Shown: piece by piece, positions 7,516-17,605 of the stretch
Position numbering within the stretch: the first letter of the stretch is position 1
How the letters are laid out: every line of letters begins with the position of its first letter
Assembly (NCBI RefSeq): GCF_022447245.1
Contig: NZ_JAKVBC010000020.1
Span: 1 to 64,000 of the forward strand
Direction: 5' to 3'
Origin: Kordia sp.
Lineage (GTDB): Bacteria > Bacteroidota > Bacteroidia > Flavobacteriales > Flavobacteriaceae
Length of the DNA: 64,000 bases
Notes under the pieces: model-generated
Databases searched by the model: none
What the model saw: the letters and a program-made list of their open reading frames with translations, nothing else
Told to the model about the DNA's origin: nothing
Program-made: the position numbers and the translations under genes

Positions 7516-10284
7516 ATGGATAGATTTTCCTTTTTAAATGCAGCACATACAGCATATTTTGCTGAATTATACGATCAATATTTAGAAAACCCAGATAGCG
7601 TTGAGCCAAGTTGGCGAGCGTTCTTTCAAGGATACGATTTTGGAACTGAAAGCTACGGTGAAGAAATGGCAGAAACAACAGAAACTGTTACGAAAGTAGT
7701 AGTTCCTGAAAATGTAAAAAAAGAATTCCAAGTTGTAAAACTTATCGACGGATACCGTACACGTGGACATTTATTTACTAGAACGAACCCTGTTCGTGAA
7801 CGTAGAAAATATGAGCCAACTTTAGCCTTAGAAAATTTTCAACTCAGCGAAAGCGATTTAGATAAAACGTTTGAAGCAGGTTCCATCTTAGGAATTGGGA
7901 AAACAACACTAAGAAATATTATCACACATTTAGAGCGTATTTATTGCGAATCTATCGGTGTAGAGTATATGTATATCAGAAAACCAGAACAGATTAAGTG
8001 GATTCAAGATAAATTGAATGTCAACGACAATCATCCGCAGTTTTCTAACGATACCAAAAAACACATTCTTAAAAAACTGAACGAAGCAGTTTCTTTTGAA
8101 AATTTCTTGCATACAAAATATGTAGGGCAAAAACGTTTCTCGCTAGAAGGTGGAGAATCCTTAATTCCTGCGTTAGACGCTGTTGTAGAAGAAGCAGCAA
8201 ACAAAGGTGTAAAAGAGTTCATTTTAGGAATGGCGCATAGAGGTCGTTTAAATGTACTAACGAATATCTTTGGTAAATCAGCGAAGAATATCTTTAGTGA
8301 ATTTGACGGAAAAGACTACGCAGAAGCTATTTTTGATGGTGATGTAAAATACCATTTAGGATTAACTTCTGACAGAGAAACAGATTCTGGAAAGAAAATA
8401 AATATGAATATTGCGCCAAATCCATCGCACTTAGAAACGGTTGGAGCAGTAGTAGAAGGAATTGCCAGAGCAAAACAAGATCGTTATTATCCAGATAATT
8501 TCTCTGAAGTGTTACCAATTGTAATTCACGGTGATGCCGCAATTGCAGGGCAAGGTTTGGTATACGAAATTGTACAAATGTCACAGTTAGATGGTTACAA
8601 AACTGGCGGAACCATTCATATTGTAATTAATAATCAGGTCGGATTTACTACCAACTATTTAGATGCGCGTTCGTCTACGTATTGTACTGATGTCGGAAAA
8701 GTAACACTTTCACCAGTATTACACGTAAATGCAGATGATGCAGAAGCCGTTGTTCATGCAGCTTTATTTGCATTAGATTATAGAATGACATTCAAGCGTG
8801 ATGTATTTATTGACTTATTAGGATACCGTAAATATGGACACAACGAAGGTGACGAACCTCGTTTTACGCAACCAAAATTATACAAAGCCATTTCAAAACA
8901 TAGCAATCCACGTGATATTTACGCAAAGAAATTACAAGAGCAAGGCGTTATTGATGGAAACTATGTAAAAGAATTGGAAAAACAATACAAGGACTCACTA
9001 GAAGTAAAACTGGAAGATTCTCGTAAAGAAGAAAAAACAATCATCACACCATTCATGCAAGATACTTGGAAAGATTTTGAGCGAGTAGATGAGCATGAAA
9101 TGGCAAAAGATGTGGATACTACATATCCAAAAGAAAAATTAGCAGAAATCGCTAAGGCAGTTTCTAAATTGCCTGAAGACAAGAAGTTCTTGCGTAAAAT
9201 AGAACGTTTAATCTCTGGTCGTCACGATATGTTTTTTGAAAAAAACAAAATCGATTGGGGAATGGGTGAAATGCTAGCGTTTGGTTCTTTATTACAAGAA
9301 GGATATGATGTGCGTATCACAGGACAAGATGTGGAAAGAGGAACCTTCTCGCATCGACATGCAGTAGTAAAAGTAGAAGAATCAGAAGAGGAAATCAAAT
9401 TACTTGACCATGTAGCAAATGAGCAAGGAAGCTTCTATATTTACAACTCTTTGCTATCAGAATACGGAGTGGTTGGATTTGATTATGGATACGCTATGGC
9501 AAGTCCAAAAACACTTACGATTTGGGAAGCACAATTTGGAGACTTCAGTAATGGAGCGCAAATTATGATTGACCAATATATCTCTTCTGGAGAAGACAAG
9601 TGGAAAACACCAAATGGGTTGGTGATGTTATTGCCACACGGATATGAAGGGCAAGGAGCAGAACACTCATCAGCGCGTATGGAGCGTTACTTACAATTAT
9701 GTGCAAAAGACAATATGTACATGGCAGATTGTACAACACCAGCAAACTTCTATCACTTGTTGCGTCGTCAGATGAAAGCAGGTTTTAGAAAGCCATTAAT
9801 TGTATTTACACCAAAAAGATTATTGCGTTTGCCAGCAGCAGTTTCTACAGTAGACGATTTTGCAAACGGAAGTTTCCAAACGTTAATCGACGATGTTGAT
9901 GCAGATGCTAAAAAAGTAAAAACATTAGTGTTCTGTACTGGTAAATTCTATTACGATTTACTAGAGGAACGTTCAAAGCAAGGAAGAGATGAAGATGTTG
10001 CTTTAGTACGAATAGAGCAACTATTCCCATTGCCAAAAACGGAAATAAGAGAAGTATTAGCAAAATATACAAACGCAGACGATATTGTTTGGGCACAAGA
10101 AGAACCAAGAAATATGGGAGCTTATGGACACTTACTAATGCATGTGGAGGAAGTACGAAATTTTAGAGTTGCTTCTAGAAGATTTTATGGTGCACCAGCA
10201 GCGGGAAGTTCAGTGCGTTCCAACCGTCGTCACGCAGAAGTAATTGCATACGTTTTTGATAAAAATAAAAATAATATGCGTTAA
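7516..10284 (+). CDS. sucA: 2-oxoglutarate dehydrogenase E1 component
   Basis: This is the thiamine-diphosphate-dependent E1 subunit of the 2-oxoglutarate dehydrogenase complex of the TCA cycle; it decarboxylates 2-oxoglutarate and transfers succinyl to the lipoyl arm of E2. At 922 residues it has the normal family length. It shows the N-terminal E2-binding start (MDRFSFLNAAHTAYFAELYD), MAHRGRLNVL in the active site region, GDAAIAGQG in the ThDP/metal-binding area, and the transketolase-like domain with GHEGQGAEHSSAR-type sequence (HGYEGQGAEHSSAR). The E2 gene follows 137 bp downstream. Annotation is secure. Confidence 0.98.
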   Translation: MDRFSFLNAAHTAYFAELYDQYLENPDSVEPSWRAFFQGYDFGTESYGEEMAETTETVTKVVVPENVKKEFQVVKLIDGYRTRGHLFTRTNPVRERRKYEPTLALENFQLSESDLDKTFEAGSILGIGKTTLRNIITHLERIYCESIGVEYMYIRKPEQIKWIQDKLNVNDNHPQFSNDTKKHILKKLNEAVSFENFLHTKYVGQKRFSLEGGESLIPALDAVVEEAANKGVKEFILGMAHRGRLNVLTNIFGKSAKNIFSEFDGKDYAEAIFDGDVKYHLGLTSDRETDSGKKINMNIAPNPSHLETVGAVVEGIARAKQDRYYPDNFSEVLPIVIHGDAAIAGQGLVYEIVQMSQLDGYKTGGTIHIVINNQVGFTTNYLDARSSTYCTDVGKVTLSPVLHVNADDAEAVVHAALFALDYRMTFKRDVFIDLLGYRKYGHNEGDEPRFTQPKLYKAISKHSNPRDIYAKKLQEQGVIDGNYVKELEKQYKDSLEVKLEDSRKEEKTIITPFMQDTWKDFERVDEHEMAKDVDTTYPKEKLAEIAKAVSKLPEDKKFLRKIERLISGRHDMFFEKNKIDWGMGEMLAFGSLLQEGYDVRITGQDVERGTFSHRHAVVKVEESEEEIKLLDHVANEQGSFYIYNSLLSEYGVVGFDYGYAMASPKTLTIWEAQFGDFSNGAQIMIDQYISSGEDKWKTPNGLVMLLPHGYEGQGAEHSSARMERYLQLCAKDNMYMADCTTPANFYHLLRRQMKAGFRKPLIVFTPKRLLRLPAAVSTVDDFANGSFQTLIDDVDADAKKVKTLVFCTGKFYYDLLEERSKQGRDEDVALVRIEQLFPLPKTEIREVLAKYTNADDIVWAQEEPRNMGAYGHLLMHVEEVRNFRVASRRFYGAPAAGSSVRSNRRHAEVIAYVFDKNKNNMR

Positions 10285-10348
10285 GGATTGTATTTAACTT
10301 AATTTAATAAATAAGTGAGTGCAAAATAGTAACAGCGGTTGCAGAAGT

Positions 10349-10368
10349 CATTGAACGAAGTTGAAATG
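10349..10368. repeat. Short dispersed palindromic motif
   Basis: CATTGAACGAAGTTGAAATG in the sucA-sucB gap resembles the short palindromic unit also found at 42005-42028 (there in the opposite sense, with CGGCTACGCTCAATG). A related GAGTCGAAGCA tail occurs at about 10369-10379 and near 63400. It fits a REP-like dispersed intergenic repeat. Confidence 0.4.
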
Positions 10369-10421
10369 AGTCGAAGCAAACACCCAAAAAAAGTAAAATA
10401 AAAACTAAAATATAGAACACG

Positions 10422-11642
10422 ATGATTTTAGAAATGAAAGTTCCTTCGCCAGGAGAATCCATCACTACAGTAGAAATTGCAGAATGGTTAGTACAAGACG
10501 GCGATTACGTAGAAAAAGACCAAGCAATTGCTGAGGTTGATTCTGATAAAGCAACGTTAGAGTTGCCAGCAGAAGCTAGTGGAACAATCACCTTAAAAGC
10601 AGAAGAAGGCGATGAAGTAGAAGTTGGACAAATAGTTTGTTTGATTGATACAAGTGCAGAAGCTCCAAGTGGCGATACGGCAAAAGAAGAAAAGAAAGCC
10701 GAGGCGCCAAAACCTGAGCCTGCAAAAGTAGAAACGCCAAAACCTGCAGAACCTGCAAAAACATACGCTTCAGGAAGTGCTTCTCCAGCAGCTAAGAAAA
10801 TCTTAGCAGAAAAGGGAATGAGTGCTAACGAAGTAAAAGGAACTGGAAAAGACGGTCGTGTTACTAAAGATGACGCAGTAAAAGCACAACCTAGTATGGG
10901 AACACCTTCTGGTGGATCGCGTGGAAGTGAGCGTAAAAAATTATCAATGTTACGTAGAAAAGTGGCAGAACGTTTGGTATCTGCAAAGAACGAAACGGCA
11001 ATGTTAACAACGTTCAACGAAGTAGATATGTCGCCAATTTTTGCACTGCGTAAAGAATACAAAGAAACATTCAAAGCAAAGCATGGTGTAAGTTTAGGAT
11101 TTATGTCGTTCTTTACTTTAGCTGTAGTTCGTGCATTAAAATTATATCCAGCTGTAAACTCTATGATTGATGGAAAAGAAATGATTAGCTATGATTTCTG
11201 TGACATCAGTATTGCAGTTTCTGGACCAAAAGGATTAATGGTTCCTGTAATTAGAAATGCAGAAAACTTATCATTTAGAGGTGTAGAATCAGAAGTAAAA
11301 CGTTTGGCATTGCGTGCACGTGATGGGCAAATCACTGTAGATGAAATGACAGGAGGAACATTTACAATTTCTAATGGTGGAGTTTTCGGTAGTATGTTAT
11401 CAACACCAATTATCAATCCGCCGCAATCAGGTATTTTAGGAATGCATAACATTGTTGAAAGACCAGTTGCTGTTGATGGGCAAGTAGTTGTTCGTCCAAT
11501 TATGTATGTTGCCTTGTCTTATGATCATAGAATCATTGATGGGAAAGAATCAGTAGGATTCTTAGTAGCAGTAAAAGAAGCGCTAGAAAATCCAACTGAA
11601 TTATTGATGGACAACAATGTAAAAAAAGCTTTAGAATTGTAA
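10422..11642 (+). CDS. sucB: Dihydrolipoyllysine succinyltransferase (2-oxoglutarate dehydrogenase E2)
   Basis: E2 core of the 2-oxoglutarate dehydrogenase complex, transferring succinyl from its lipoyl arm to CoA. The 406 residues run in the standard order. A lipoyl domain has lipoylated K43 in [14 protein letters not shown]. An Ala/Pro/Glu-rich hinge spans about 85-117. A peripheral subunit-binding domain spans about 118-152 ([19 protein letters not shown]). The catalytic domain carries the conserved active-site motif [15 protein letters not shown] near the C-terminus. It lies downstream of sucA on the same strand and ends before a strong terminator, consistent with a sucAB operon. Confidence 0.97.
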   Translation: MILEMKVPSPGESITTVEIAEWLVQDGDYVEKDQAIAEVDSDKATLELPAEASGTITLKAEEGDEVEVGQIVCLIDTSAEAPSGDTAKEEKKAEAPKPEPAKVETPKPAEPAKTYASGSASPAAKKILAEKGMSANEVKGTGKDGRVTKDDAVKAQPSMGTPSGGSRGSERKKLSMLRRKVAERLVSAKNETAMLTTFNEVDMSPIFALRKEYKETFKAKHGVSLGFMSFFTLAVVRALKLYPAVNSMIDGKEMISYDFCDISIAVSGPKGLMVPVIRNAENLSFRGVESEVKRLALRARDGQITVDEMTGGTFTISNGGVFGSMLSTPIINPPQSGILGMHNIVERPVAVDGQVVVRPIMYVALSYDHRIIDGKESVGFLVAVKEALENPTELLMDNNVKKALEL

Positions 11643-11666
11643 AAAAAACAATCTATTCAAAATATG

Positions 11667-11702
11667 AATAACCATTGCTGAAAAGTGATGGTTATTTTTT
11701 TT
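11667..11702 (+). terminator. Rho-independent terminator after sucB
   Basis: A 9-bp perfect stem AATAACCAT / ATGGTTATT with a 12-nt loop is followed by a run of T. It starts 24 bp after the sucB stop and should end the sucA-sucB transcript. Confidence 0.75.
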
Positions 11703-11847
11703 GGAAAACCTTTAATGTAATGATTCATGAGCGGACTTTGTTTACTTCTTTATTTTTCAGTATATTAAAGAGTGTTCGAGTGAATTTTTATAAGAAAAAT
11801 CGGCATAATTCTTGATGAAGATTATGCGTCCAAAAATATGATCAGCC

Positions 11848-13881
11848 ATGAAAAAAATTACCTGTTTTATACTTACGTTTCTCTTCACAATTACTGCTTT
11901 TGCGCAATATGAAATTACCATTGATGCGCATGTGTTGGATATGGATACTAAAGCTCCTATTCCGTATGTAAATGTAGAATTTCAAGGAAAAGACTTAAAA
12001 GCAGTTACCGATGCTGAAGGAAAGTTTACATTGACCTTTGATGAAGGTTGGATTGACGATACCGATCGTTTTCAGTTAGTGGCTAATGGGTATAATATAG
12101 TCAATGTAGACATGTCAAAACTGAGCAAATACTTAACATTTACAGATAAAATCTTTTTGACAAAAACGACTACAAAAGCTAAAAACACTCTAAAAGGAAC
12201 TGTTTTTACAGAAAAAAATAATTCAATTCAAAATGCGATAGTGCAGGTAAAAAACAGCTTCAAAATGACGCAGACAAAAGCTGATGGTTCATTTGAAATA
12301 GCAGTCAATATTGGAGATGTACTTGTGATTGATTATGTAGGAGTTCACAAAAAAGAAATTGTAATTCGTGATATGAATCCACTGAATATCAAATTGCAAT
12401 CAAACACAGAATTACTTAATGAAGTTACGCTAAAAGGGAAAAAATCTCCAAAAAAAAAACAATATACAGATACTGGATTTGGACGAATGAATCTAGAAGC
12501 TTTTGGAGGCGGAAGTGTAATCACTTCTGATAATATTGGGCCACAACATATTTATGTCTCAGATGTTTTACGCGGAAGTATTGCGGGCTTATTTGTATAT
12601 AATGGAGAAGCCAATATTAGATCTCGATTCAATCAATTTGCAAGACGAAGTATAAACCCTGCAAATGGAGGGGCTTCAATGTCGCCTAGACAACCTGTAC
12701 TCATCTTAAGAGGAAATCCAGTTCAAGTATATTATGATGGTTTTCCATACTATGGGAATATAGATGAAATTGAAATTCGTTCCATAGATAATATTGTAGT
12801 GTTGAAATCGATGGCATCTACTATTTTATATGGCGGAATACCAACAATCTTAATCACATCTAAAAATAGATTCTTAAAAAGAGATGTGGATGGAAATACT
12901 GTCAATTCAGCGTTGTTAACTAATAACTACTACAAAGAAAATATTCCTTTAATTTCTAATTCGGAAGAAAAACCAATATATATAGCAGAGTTAGAACAAG
13001 CAAAAAATTATGCGCAAGCACTGGAAATATATAAACAGCAAAAACAAAATCCATCACGTGAAACAATTCCGTATTACCTAAATACTGCCGAATATTTTAA
13101 AAGATGGAATGATGAAAAACCACTTGCAATCCTAAAAGAAGTTGAAGTGCTTGCGGAAGAAAATCCAAAAGCATTAAAAAGTCTGGCGTATAAATTAGAA
13201 GAACTCGGTGAGTTTGCTGCTGCGAAAATAATCTATCAGAGAATAGCTTTGTTATTACCAAATTCTTCACAATCGTATAGAGATTTGGCCTTAGCATACA
13301 AACGCGCGGGGAATTATCAAGAATCGTTAGACCTATATATAAAAATGCTTACAGATTCTTTTGAAAACATAGATTTTTCAGGAATAGAAAATCCACTCTT
13401 AAGCGAAATGCAACAATTGCTTCGTAGACATAGGGTAGAACTTGATTATAAAGACATACCATCTAATTTGCTAAAAGCAACATTTAAATATGATGTGCGA
13501 ATTGTATTGGAATGGAATAGAGCAGATGCTGAATTTGAATTGCAATTTGTAAATCCTACCAAAAAATTCTATACATGGCAACATTCCATCATGTCAAAAA
13601 AAGATCGTTTGCTCGATGAGGCAAAAAATGGTTATTACATGGAAGAATTTATTATTGATGAAGCTGATATGGTTGGTGAATGGATGGTGAATGTCAAAAG
13701 TCTGGAAACAGAAAAAGCAATTAATCCAACATATTTAAAGTATACAATCTACAGGAATTATGGAACGCCAAATCAAGAACGTAGCATCAAGATAGTGAAA
13801 CTGTATAAGCATCAACAAAAAGTTACCTTAGATAAGATTAAATACCAACCACAACAATCAACAGTATCATCGCAGCGATAA
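11848..13881 (+). CDS. Carboxypeptidase-regulatory-like / TonB plug / TPR protein without barrel
   Basis: The 677-residue protein has a signal peptide (CFILTFLFTITAFAQ) and two CarboxypepD_reg-like beta-sandwich repeats (about 20-110 and 115-190; IPYVNVEFQGKDLKAVTDAEGKFTL in part). A region resembling a TonB-receptor plug follows at about 210-340 (VSDVLRGSIAGLFV, RQPVLILRG, VYYDGFPYYG, IVVLKSMASTILYGG). TPR-like helices come next (about 385-500), then a beta-rich end (about 545-645) that resembles DUF2135. There is no 22-strand barrel, so it cannot be a classic TonB-dependent receptor. It is probably a periplasmic or outer-membrane-associated protein. Its function is unknown. Confidence 0.75.
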   Translation: MKKITCFILTFLFTITAFAQYEITIDAHVLDMDTKAPIPYVNVEFQGKDLKAVTDAEGKFTLTFDEGWIDDTDRFQLVANGYNIVNVDMSKLSKYLTFTDKIFLTKTTTKAKNTLKGTVFTEKNNSIQNAIVQVKNSFKMTQTKADGSFEIAVNIGDVLVIDYVGVHKKEIVIRDMNPLNIKLQSNTELLNEVTLKGKKSPKKKQYTDTGFGRMNLEAFGGGSVITSDNIGPQHIYVSDVLRGSIAGLFVYNGEANIRSRFNQFARRSINPANGGASMSPRQPVLILRGNPVQVYYDGFPYYGNIDEIEIRSIDNIVVLKSMASTILYGGIPTILITSKNRFLKRDVDGNTVNSALLTNNYYKENIPLISNSEEKPIYIAELEQAKNYAQALEIYKQQKQNPSRETIPYYLNTAEYFKRWNDEKPLAILKEVEVLAEENPKALKSLAYKLEELGEFAAAKIIYQRIALLLPNSSQSYRDLALAYKRAGNYQESLDLYIKMLTDSFENIDFSGIENPLLSEMQQLLRRHRVELDYKDIPSNLLKATFKYDVRIVLEWNRADAEFELQFVNPTKKFYTWQHSIMSKKDRLLDEAKNGYYMEEFIIDEADMVGEWMVNVKSLETEKAINPTYLKYTIYRNYGTPNQERSIKIVKLYKHQQKVTLDKIKYQPQQSTVSSQR

Positions 13882-13916
13882 TTGTATAATGCATACAAGT
13901 TTATAGAACGAAAAAG

Positions 13917-14027
13917 CTAATAACTCCACAAGTCATAAATATTGATGCAAAATCCGGCAATCAATAAAATAATTTGGATGATAAAAAGTACGTTAAATCG
14001 TTTATTGTTATGAGTAAGGGAATTCAT
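13917..14027 (-). CDS. Predicted small single-span membrane protein (36 aa)
   Basis: A minus-strand ATG at 14025-14027 opens a 36-codon frame ending at TAG 13917-13919. It encodes MNSLTHNNKRFNVLFIIQII, then LLIAGFCINIYDLWSY. A short basic N-terminus precedes one convincing transmembrane helix, a composition unlikely by chance in such AT-rich intergenic DNA. It sits alone in a 276-bp gap between convergent genes. No function can be assigned. Confidence 0.45.
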   Translation of the reverse strand: MNSLTHNNKRFNVLFIIQIILLIAGFCINIYDLWSY

Positions 14028-14157
14028 GACAAATAGATTAAATTAATAATATTGTAAAATTCTTAAAAAGGGGGCAAAAATAAATGCGTAGTAATACCTG
14101 ATTTTATAAAACAAGTATCTCTTACGAGGAATAATAACAGTTGTATTGCTAAAAACC

Positions 14158-14598
14158 CTACTTCAAATACAAACAGTTTTTGTCATAATCGATCACAGCT
14201 TTTCCTTTGCGTAGAATGTCCGCACCAATAATTCCGTGTACAGGTTTTGCATCGTGTTGTGTCAATGCAGTATTTACGTGATCTAAATTGAATAACACCA
14301 AAGCCACACGTTGTTTAGTCCATTTACCAAGACGAACTTTATTGTTTTTTGAAATTTGTGTTTCCATATTAACAGCGCCAGCTCCAGCAGCTTTAATCTT
14401 TGAATCTTTTGCTTTCAAGTTGAAGATTTTTACGGCTTCAAAACCGACACAAGAGCTAGAAGCTCCTGTATCTAAGATAAAACTACCTTCAATGCCATTA
14501 ATCTTAGCTTTTACTTCGTAATGATTCGTATTAATACGATTCAACTTAATCCGTTTATATCCTTTATCAAGTAAAAACTTTCGCAAACTTTTTTTCAT
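14158..14598 (-). CDS. Retropepsin-like aspartyl protease family protein
   Basis: The 146-residue protein carries the aspartyl-protease signature FILDTGASSSCVG with D43-T44-G45. A second half has GIIGADILRKGKAVIDYD, the typical continuation in clan AA single-domain proteases (gag-asp/RVP-like), which act as dimers. There is no signal peptide or membrane segment, so it is probably cytoplasmic. It stands between convergent neighbours with its own start. Substrates of such flavobacterial proteins are not known to me. Confidence 0.8.
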   Translation of the reverse strand: MKKSLRKFLLDKGYKRIKLNRINTNHYEVKAKINGIEGSFILDTGASSSCVGFEAVKIFNLKAKDSKIKAAGAGAVNMETQISKNNKVRLGKWTKQRVALVLFNLDHVNTALTQHDAKPVHGIIGADILRKGKAVIDYDKNCLYLK

Positions 14599-14746
14599 CT
14601 ACACAAATATCTAATTCAATTAGATGCAAAAATACAAATCAAAACGAATGTGGGTTATAAATAACTCTTAAAAAGTGAAAATGAGATTGACTTTTTTTAA
14701 AATAAAGTTTTCTACATAATCTTATGGAAAATACTATTTTTACGCC

Positions 14747-15514
14747 ATGATTATTACAGATACACATACACATTTATATAGTGAAGCATTTGATGAAGAT
14801 AGAGATGAAATGATGCAGCGTGCTTTGCAAAATGGCGTACAACGTTTTTTTGTGCCAGCAATTGATTCAACATATACGGAACGTATGTTTCAGTTAGAAA
14901 AAGACTATCCAAATGAAGTGTTTCTAATGTCAGGATTGCATCCAACACATGTAAAAGAAAATTACAAAGAAGAACTAGCACATGTAGAAGCACTTTTGGC
15001 AGAACGAAAATTTTATGCAGTTGGTGAAATAGGAATCGATTTATACTGGGACAAAACCTTTTTAACAGCTCAGCAAGAAGCCTTTCAATATCAAATTCAA
15101 CTTGCGAAGAATTACAAACTTCCAATCGTAATTCATTGTCGTGATGCTTTTGATGAAGTTTTTGAAGTACTTGAAAAAGAAAAAGACGATTCCCTATTTG
15201 GCATCTTCCACTGTTTTACAGGAACTCAAGAGCATGCCGAAAAAGCAATTGGGTACAATATGAAATTAGGAATTGGTGGTGTAGTGACTTTTAAAAACGG
15301 GAAAATAGATAAGTTCCTAAATGAATTTCCTTTAGAGCATATTGTTTTAGAAACAGATTCACCATACTTAGCACCAACGCCATACCGAGGAAAACGTAAT
15401 GAAAGTAGTTATGTAATGAATGTATTGGGAAAAGTCGCTGAAGTTTATAACATATCAACTGACGAAGTTGCAAAAATTACGACTGAAAACTCAAAAGCAG
15501 TTTTTGGAGTTTAG
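14747..15514 (+). CDS. tatD: TatD family metal-dependent hydrolase
   Basis: Length (255 aa) and order of motifs match TatD-type deoxyribonucleases. The N-terminal metal site is TDTHTHLY. VGEIGIDLYWD supplies the catalytic glutamate, PIVIHCRDAF and IFHCFTG supply metal-binding histidines, and LETDSPYLAP supplies the final aspartate. The fold is a TIM barrel with two divalent metals. Members act as 3'-5' exonucleases in DNA repair or quality control, but the physiological substrate here is inferred. ansA follows 84 bp later on the same strand. Confidence 0.92.
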   Translation: MIITDTHTHLYSEAFDEDRDEMMQRALQNGVQRFFVPAIDSTYTERMFQLEKDYPNEVFLMSGLHPTHVKENYKEELAHVEALLAERKFYAVGEIGIDLYWDKTFLTAQQEAFQYQIQLAKNYKLPIVIHCRDAFDEVFEVLEKEKDDSLFGIFHCFTGTQEHAEKAIGYNMKLGIGGVVTFKNGKIDKFLNEFPLEHIVLETDSPYLAPTPYRGKRNESSYVMNVLGKVAEVYNISTDEVAKITTENSKAVFGV

Positions 15515-15598
15515 AGTTAAAACTAACATTGAGAAATTAAGTTATAAATATTAAGAATCGTCACCAAGAACCATAACCCAATACCTAAAACCAACAGC

Positions 15599-16627
15599 AT
15601 GAACCAACCAAAAATATTACTCATCTATACTGGAGGAACTATTGGAATGATCAAAGATTTTGAAACAGGTGCTTTGCGTGCTTTCAACTTTGATAAACTA
15701 CTAGAGCGTATTCCAGAACTTTCACATTTAGATTGCGACATAGAAACGATTGCCTTTAAAGATCCTATTGATTCTTCTGATATGAATCCGAAATATTGGA
15801 TAAAAATAGCAAGTATCATTGAAGAGCACTACAATAATTTTGATGGTTTTGTGGTGTTGCACGGAAGCGATACGATGAGTTATTCTGCTTCAATGTTAAG
15901 TTTTATGTTGGAAAACCTCGCAAAACCAGTCATATTCACAGGTTCTCAATTACCGATTGGAGATTTGCGTACCGATGCAAAAGAAAATTTAATTACGTCA
16001 ATCCAAATTGCTTCTTTACAAGATGAAGAAGGGAATCCAGAAATTACGGAAGTTGGTTTATACTTTGAATACAAACTATACAGAGCAAACAGGACTACCA
16101 AAATAAATGCAGAACATTTTGAAGCGTTTGCCTCATTGAACTATCCTCCTTTGGCTGAATCAGGTGTGCATTTAAAAATATTTAAAGAAAACTTATGGCG
16201 TCCAGAGAAGGGAAAAGCATTCAAAGTTCACAAAGAAATAGATAATAATATAGCTTTAATCAAGTTATTTCCTGGAATAACAAGCGCAAGTTTAGAAGGT
16301 TTTTTAGCTTCTGATACGATAAAAGCCATCGTTTTAGAAACATACGGAGCAGGAAATGCGCCTACAGAAGCATGGTTTTTAGAATTTTTATACAAAATAA
16401 AGCGAAAAGGTATAATTATTGTAAATGTAACTCAGTGTTCTGGAGGTAAAGTGATCATGGGGCAATATCAAACTAGTGTTGCGCTGAAAAACCTAGAAAT
16501 AGTAAGTGGTAACGACATCACAACAGAAGCTGCTATTGCAAAACTGATGTATCTTTTAGGTAGAAAAATGGACGAATCCACGTTCAAAACTGTCTTTGAA
16601 ACACAAATTAGGGGCGAAATGTCCTAA
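15599..16627 (+). CDS. ansA: Type I (cytoplasmic) L-asparaginase
   Basis: Hydrolyses L-asparagine to aspartate and ammonia. The 342-residue protein shows both threonine-containing active-site motifs, ILLIYTGGTIGM near the N-terminus and VVLHGSDTMSYSASML at about 82-97. GSQLPIGDLRTDAKEN follows the second. The absence of a signal peptide and the close fit to AnsA length support the cytoplasmic type. It lies downstream of tatD, and a tRNA-Ser gene follows 57 bp after its stop. Confidence 0.93.
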   Translation: MNQPKILLIYTGGTIGMIKDFETGALRAFNFDKLLERIPELSHLDCDIETIAFKDPIDSSDMNPKYWIKIASIIEEHYNNFDGFVVLHGSDTMSYSASMLSFMLENLAKPVIFTGSQLPIGDLRTDAKENLITSIQIASLQDEEGNPEITEVGLYFEYKLYRANRTTKINAEHFEAFASLNYPPLAESGVHLKIFKENLWRPEKGKAFKVHKEIDNNIALIKLFPGITSASLEGFLASDTIKAIVLETYGAGNAPTEAWFLEFLYKIKRKGIIIVNVTQCSGGKVIMGQYQTSVALKNLEIVSGNDITTEAAIAKLMYLLGRKMDESTFKTVFETQIRGEMS

Positions 16628-16684
16628 AAATAACAGGATATATTTCAAAAACTAAAATATTTTTTGTTATTTGCTCGACGATAA

Positions 16685-16772
16685 AGAGAGGTCGCCGAGT
16701 GGTCGAAGGCGCACGCCTGGAAAGTGTGTATGCGGCACAACCGTATCGAGGGTTCGAATCCCTTCCTCTCTG
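16685..16772 (+). tRNA. tRNA-Ser (anticodon GGA)
   Basis: A complete 88-nt class II tRNA: acceptor AGAGAGG / CCTCTCT with discriminator G, a D arm containing GCCGAGTGGTCGAAGGC, anticodon stem-loop CACGC CTGGAAA GTGTG (anticodon GGA), a long variable arm, and T arm GAGGG TTCGAAT CCCTT. The long variable arm and anticodon identify serine. CA follows the discriminator, with no full encoded CCA. Confidence 0.95.
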
Positions 16773-16849
16773 CATAAAAATATCGTACATTATTACAAAA
16801 TTTTTATATCTTTAACCCGATTAACTAACAAAATTTAAGTTCAAGAGAA

Positions 16850-17575
16850 ATGAAAAAAGGATTTTCTATTATGGCTGTAGCCATGTTAACGATTTTAAAT
16901 GTAGGTGTAGCATCAGCTCAAAATGATGCAGCAGCAGACGCTGATCAAGGTATTCACCAAATATTAAAAGAATACTTCATCAAAGGTGGACCAGAGTTCA
17001 TGGGAATTGTACTGTTGTGTTTGATCTTAGGATTGGCAATATGTATCGAAAGAATCATCTACTTAAATATGGCAACAACTAATAATAAAAAGTTATTAGC
17101 AAATGTTGAGAATGCATTAGCAAGTGGTGGTGTAGAAGCTGCTAAAGAAGTTGCTAGAAATACAAAAGGACCTGTTGCGTCTATTTTCTACCAAGGATTA
17201 GACCGTATGGACGAAACAGTTGACAATGCTGAAAAAGCAGTTGTAGCTTACGGAGGTGTACAAATGGGACAATTAGAAAAAAACGTATCTTGGATTTCTT
17301 TATTCATCGCAATTGCACCGATGTTAGGATTCATGGGAACGGTAATTGGTATGATTCAAGCCTTCTCTGATATCCAAGCAGCAGGAACAATGGATGCATC
17401 GTTAATTGCAGGTTCTATTCAGGTAGCATTATTAACAACAGTATTCGGTCTTATTGTAGGTATTATACTTCAAATTTTCTACAACTATATTATTGCTAAG
17501 ATTGATAGTATTGTAAACGATATGGAAGATTCATCTATTTCTTTAATAGATTTATTGGTTCGTTACAAGAAATAA
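16850..17575 (+). CDS. exbB: MotA/TolQ/ExbB proton channel family protein
   Basis: The 241-residue protein has a cleavable N-terminus (MAVAMLTILNVGVASAQ) and three transmembrane segments (about 50-70, 145-170, 180-205). It carries the conserved channel region (SLFIAIAPMLGFMGTVIGMI, then AGSIQVALLTTVFGLIVGI). This is the proton-channel subunit that couples the inner-membrane proton gradient to outer-membrane transport through TonB or a TonB-like protein. It is the first gene of a four-gene operon with a small membrane protein and two ExbD proteins. Confidence 0.92.
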   Translation: MKKGFSIMAVAMLTILNVGVASAQNDAAADADQGIHQILKEYFIKGGPEFMGIVLLCLILGLAICIERIIYLNMATTNNKKLLANVENALASGGVEAAKEVARNTKGPVASIFYQGLDRMDETVDNAEKAVVAYGGVQMGQLEKNVSWISLFIAIAPMLGFMGTVIGMIQAFSDIQAAGTMDASLIAGSIQVALLTTVFGLIVGIILQIFYNYIIAKIDSIVNDMEDSSISLIDLLVRYKK

Positions 17576-17605
17576 TACTATCAACTTTTTACAATACAAT
17601 ATATT

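Noticed and set aside
10505-11074. Minus-strand open frame of 189 codons inside sucB
   Set aside because: Antisense to the lipoyl/hinge region of sucB; low complexity Ala/Ser-rich product produced by the Ala-Pro hinge.
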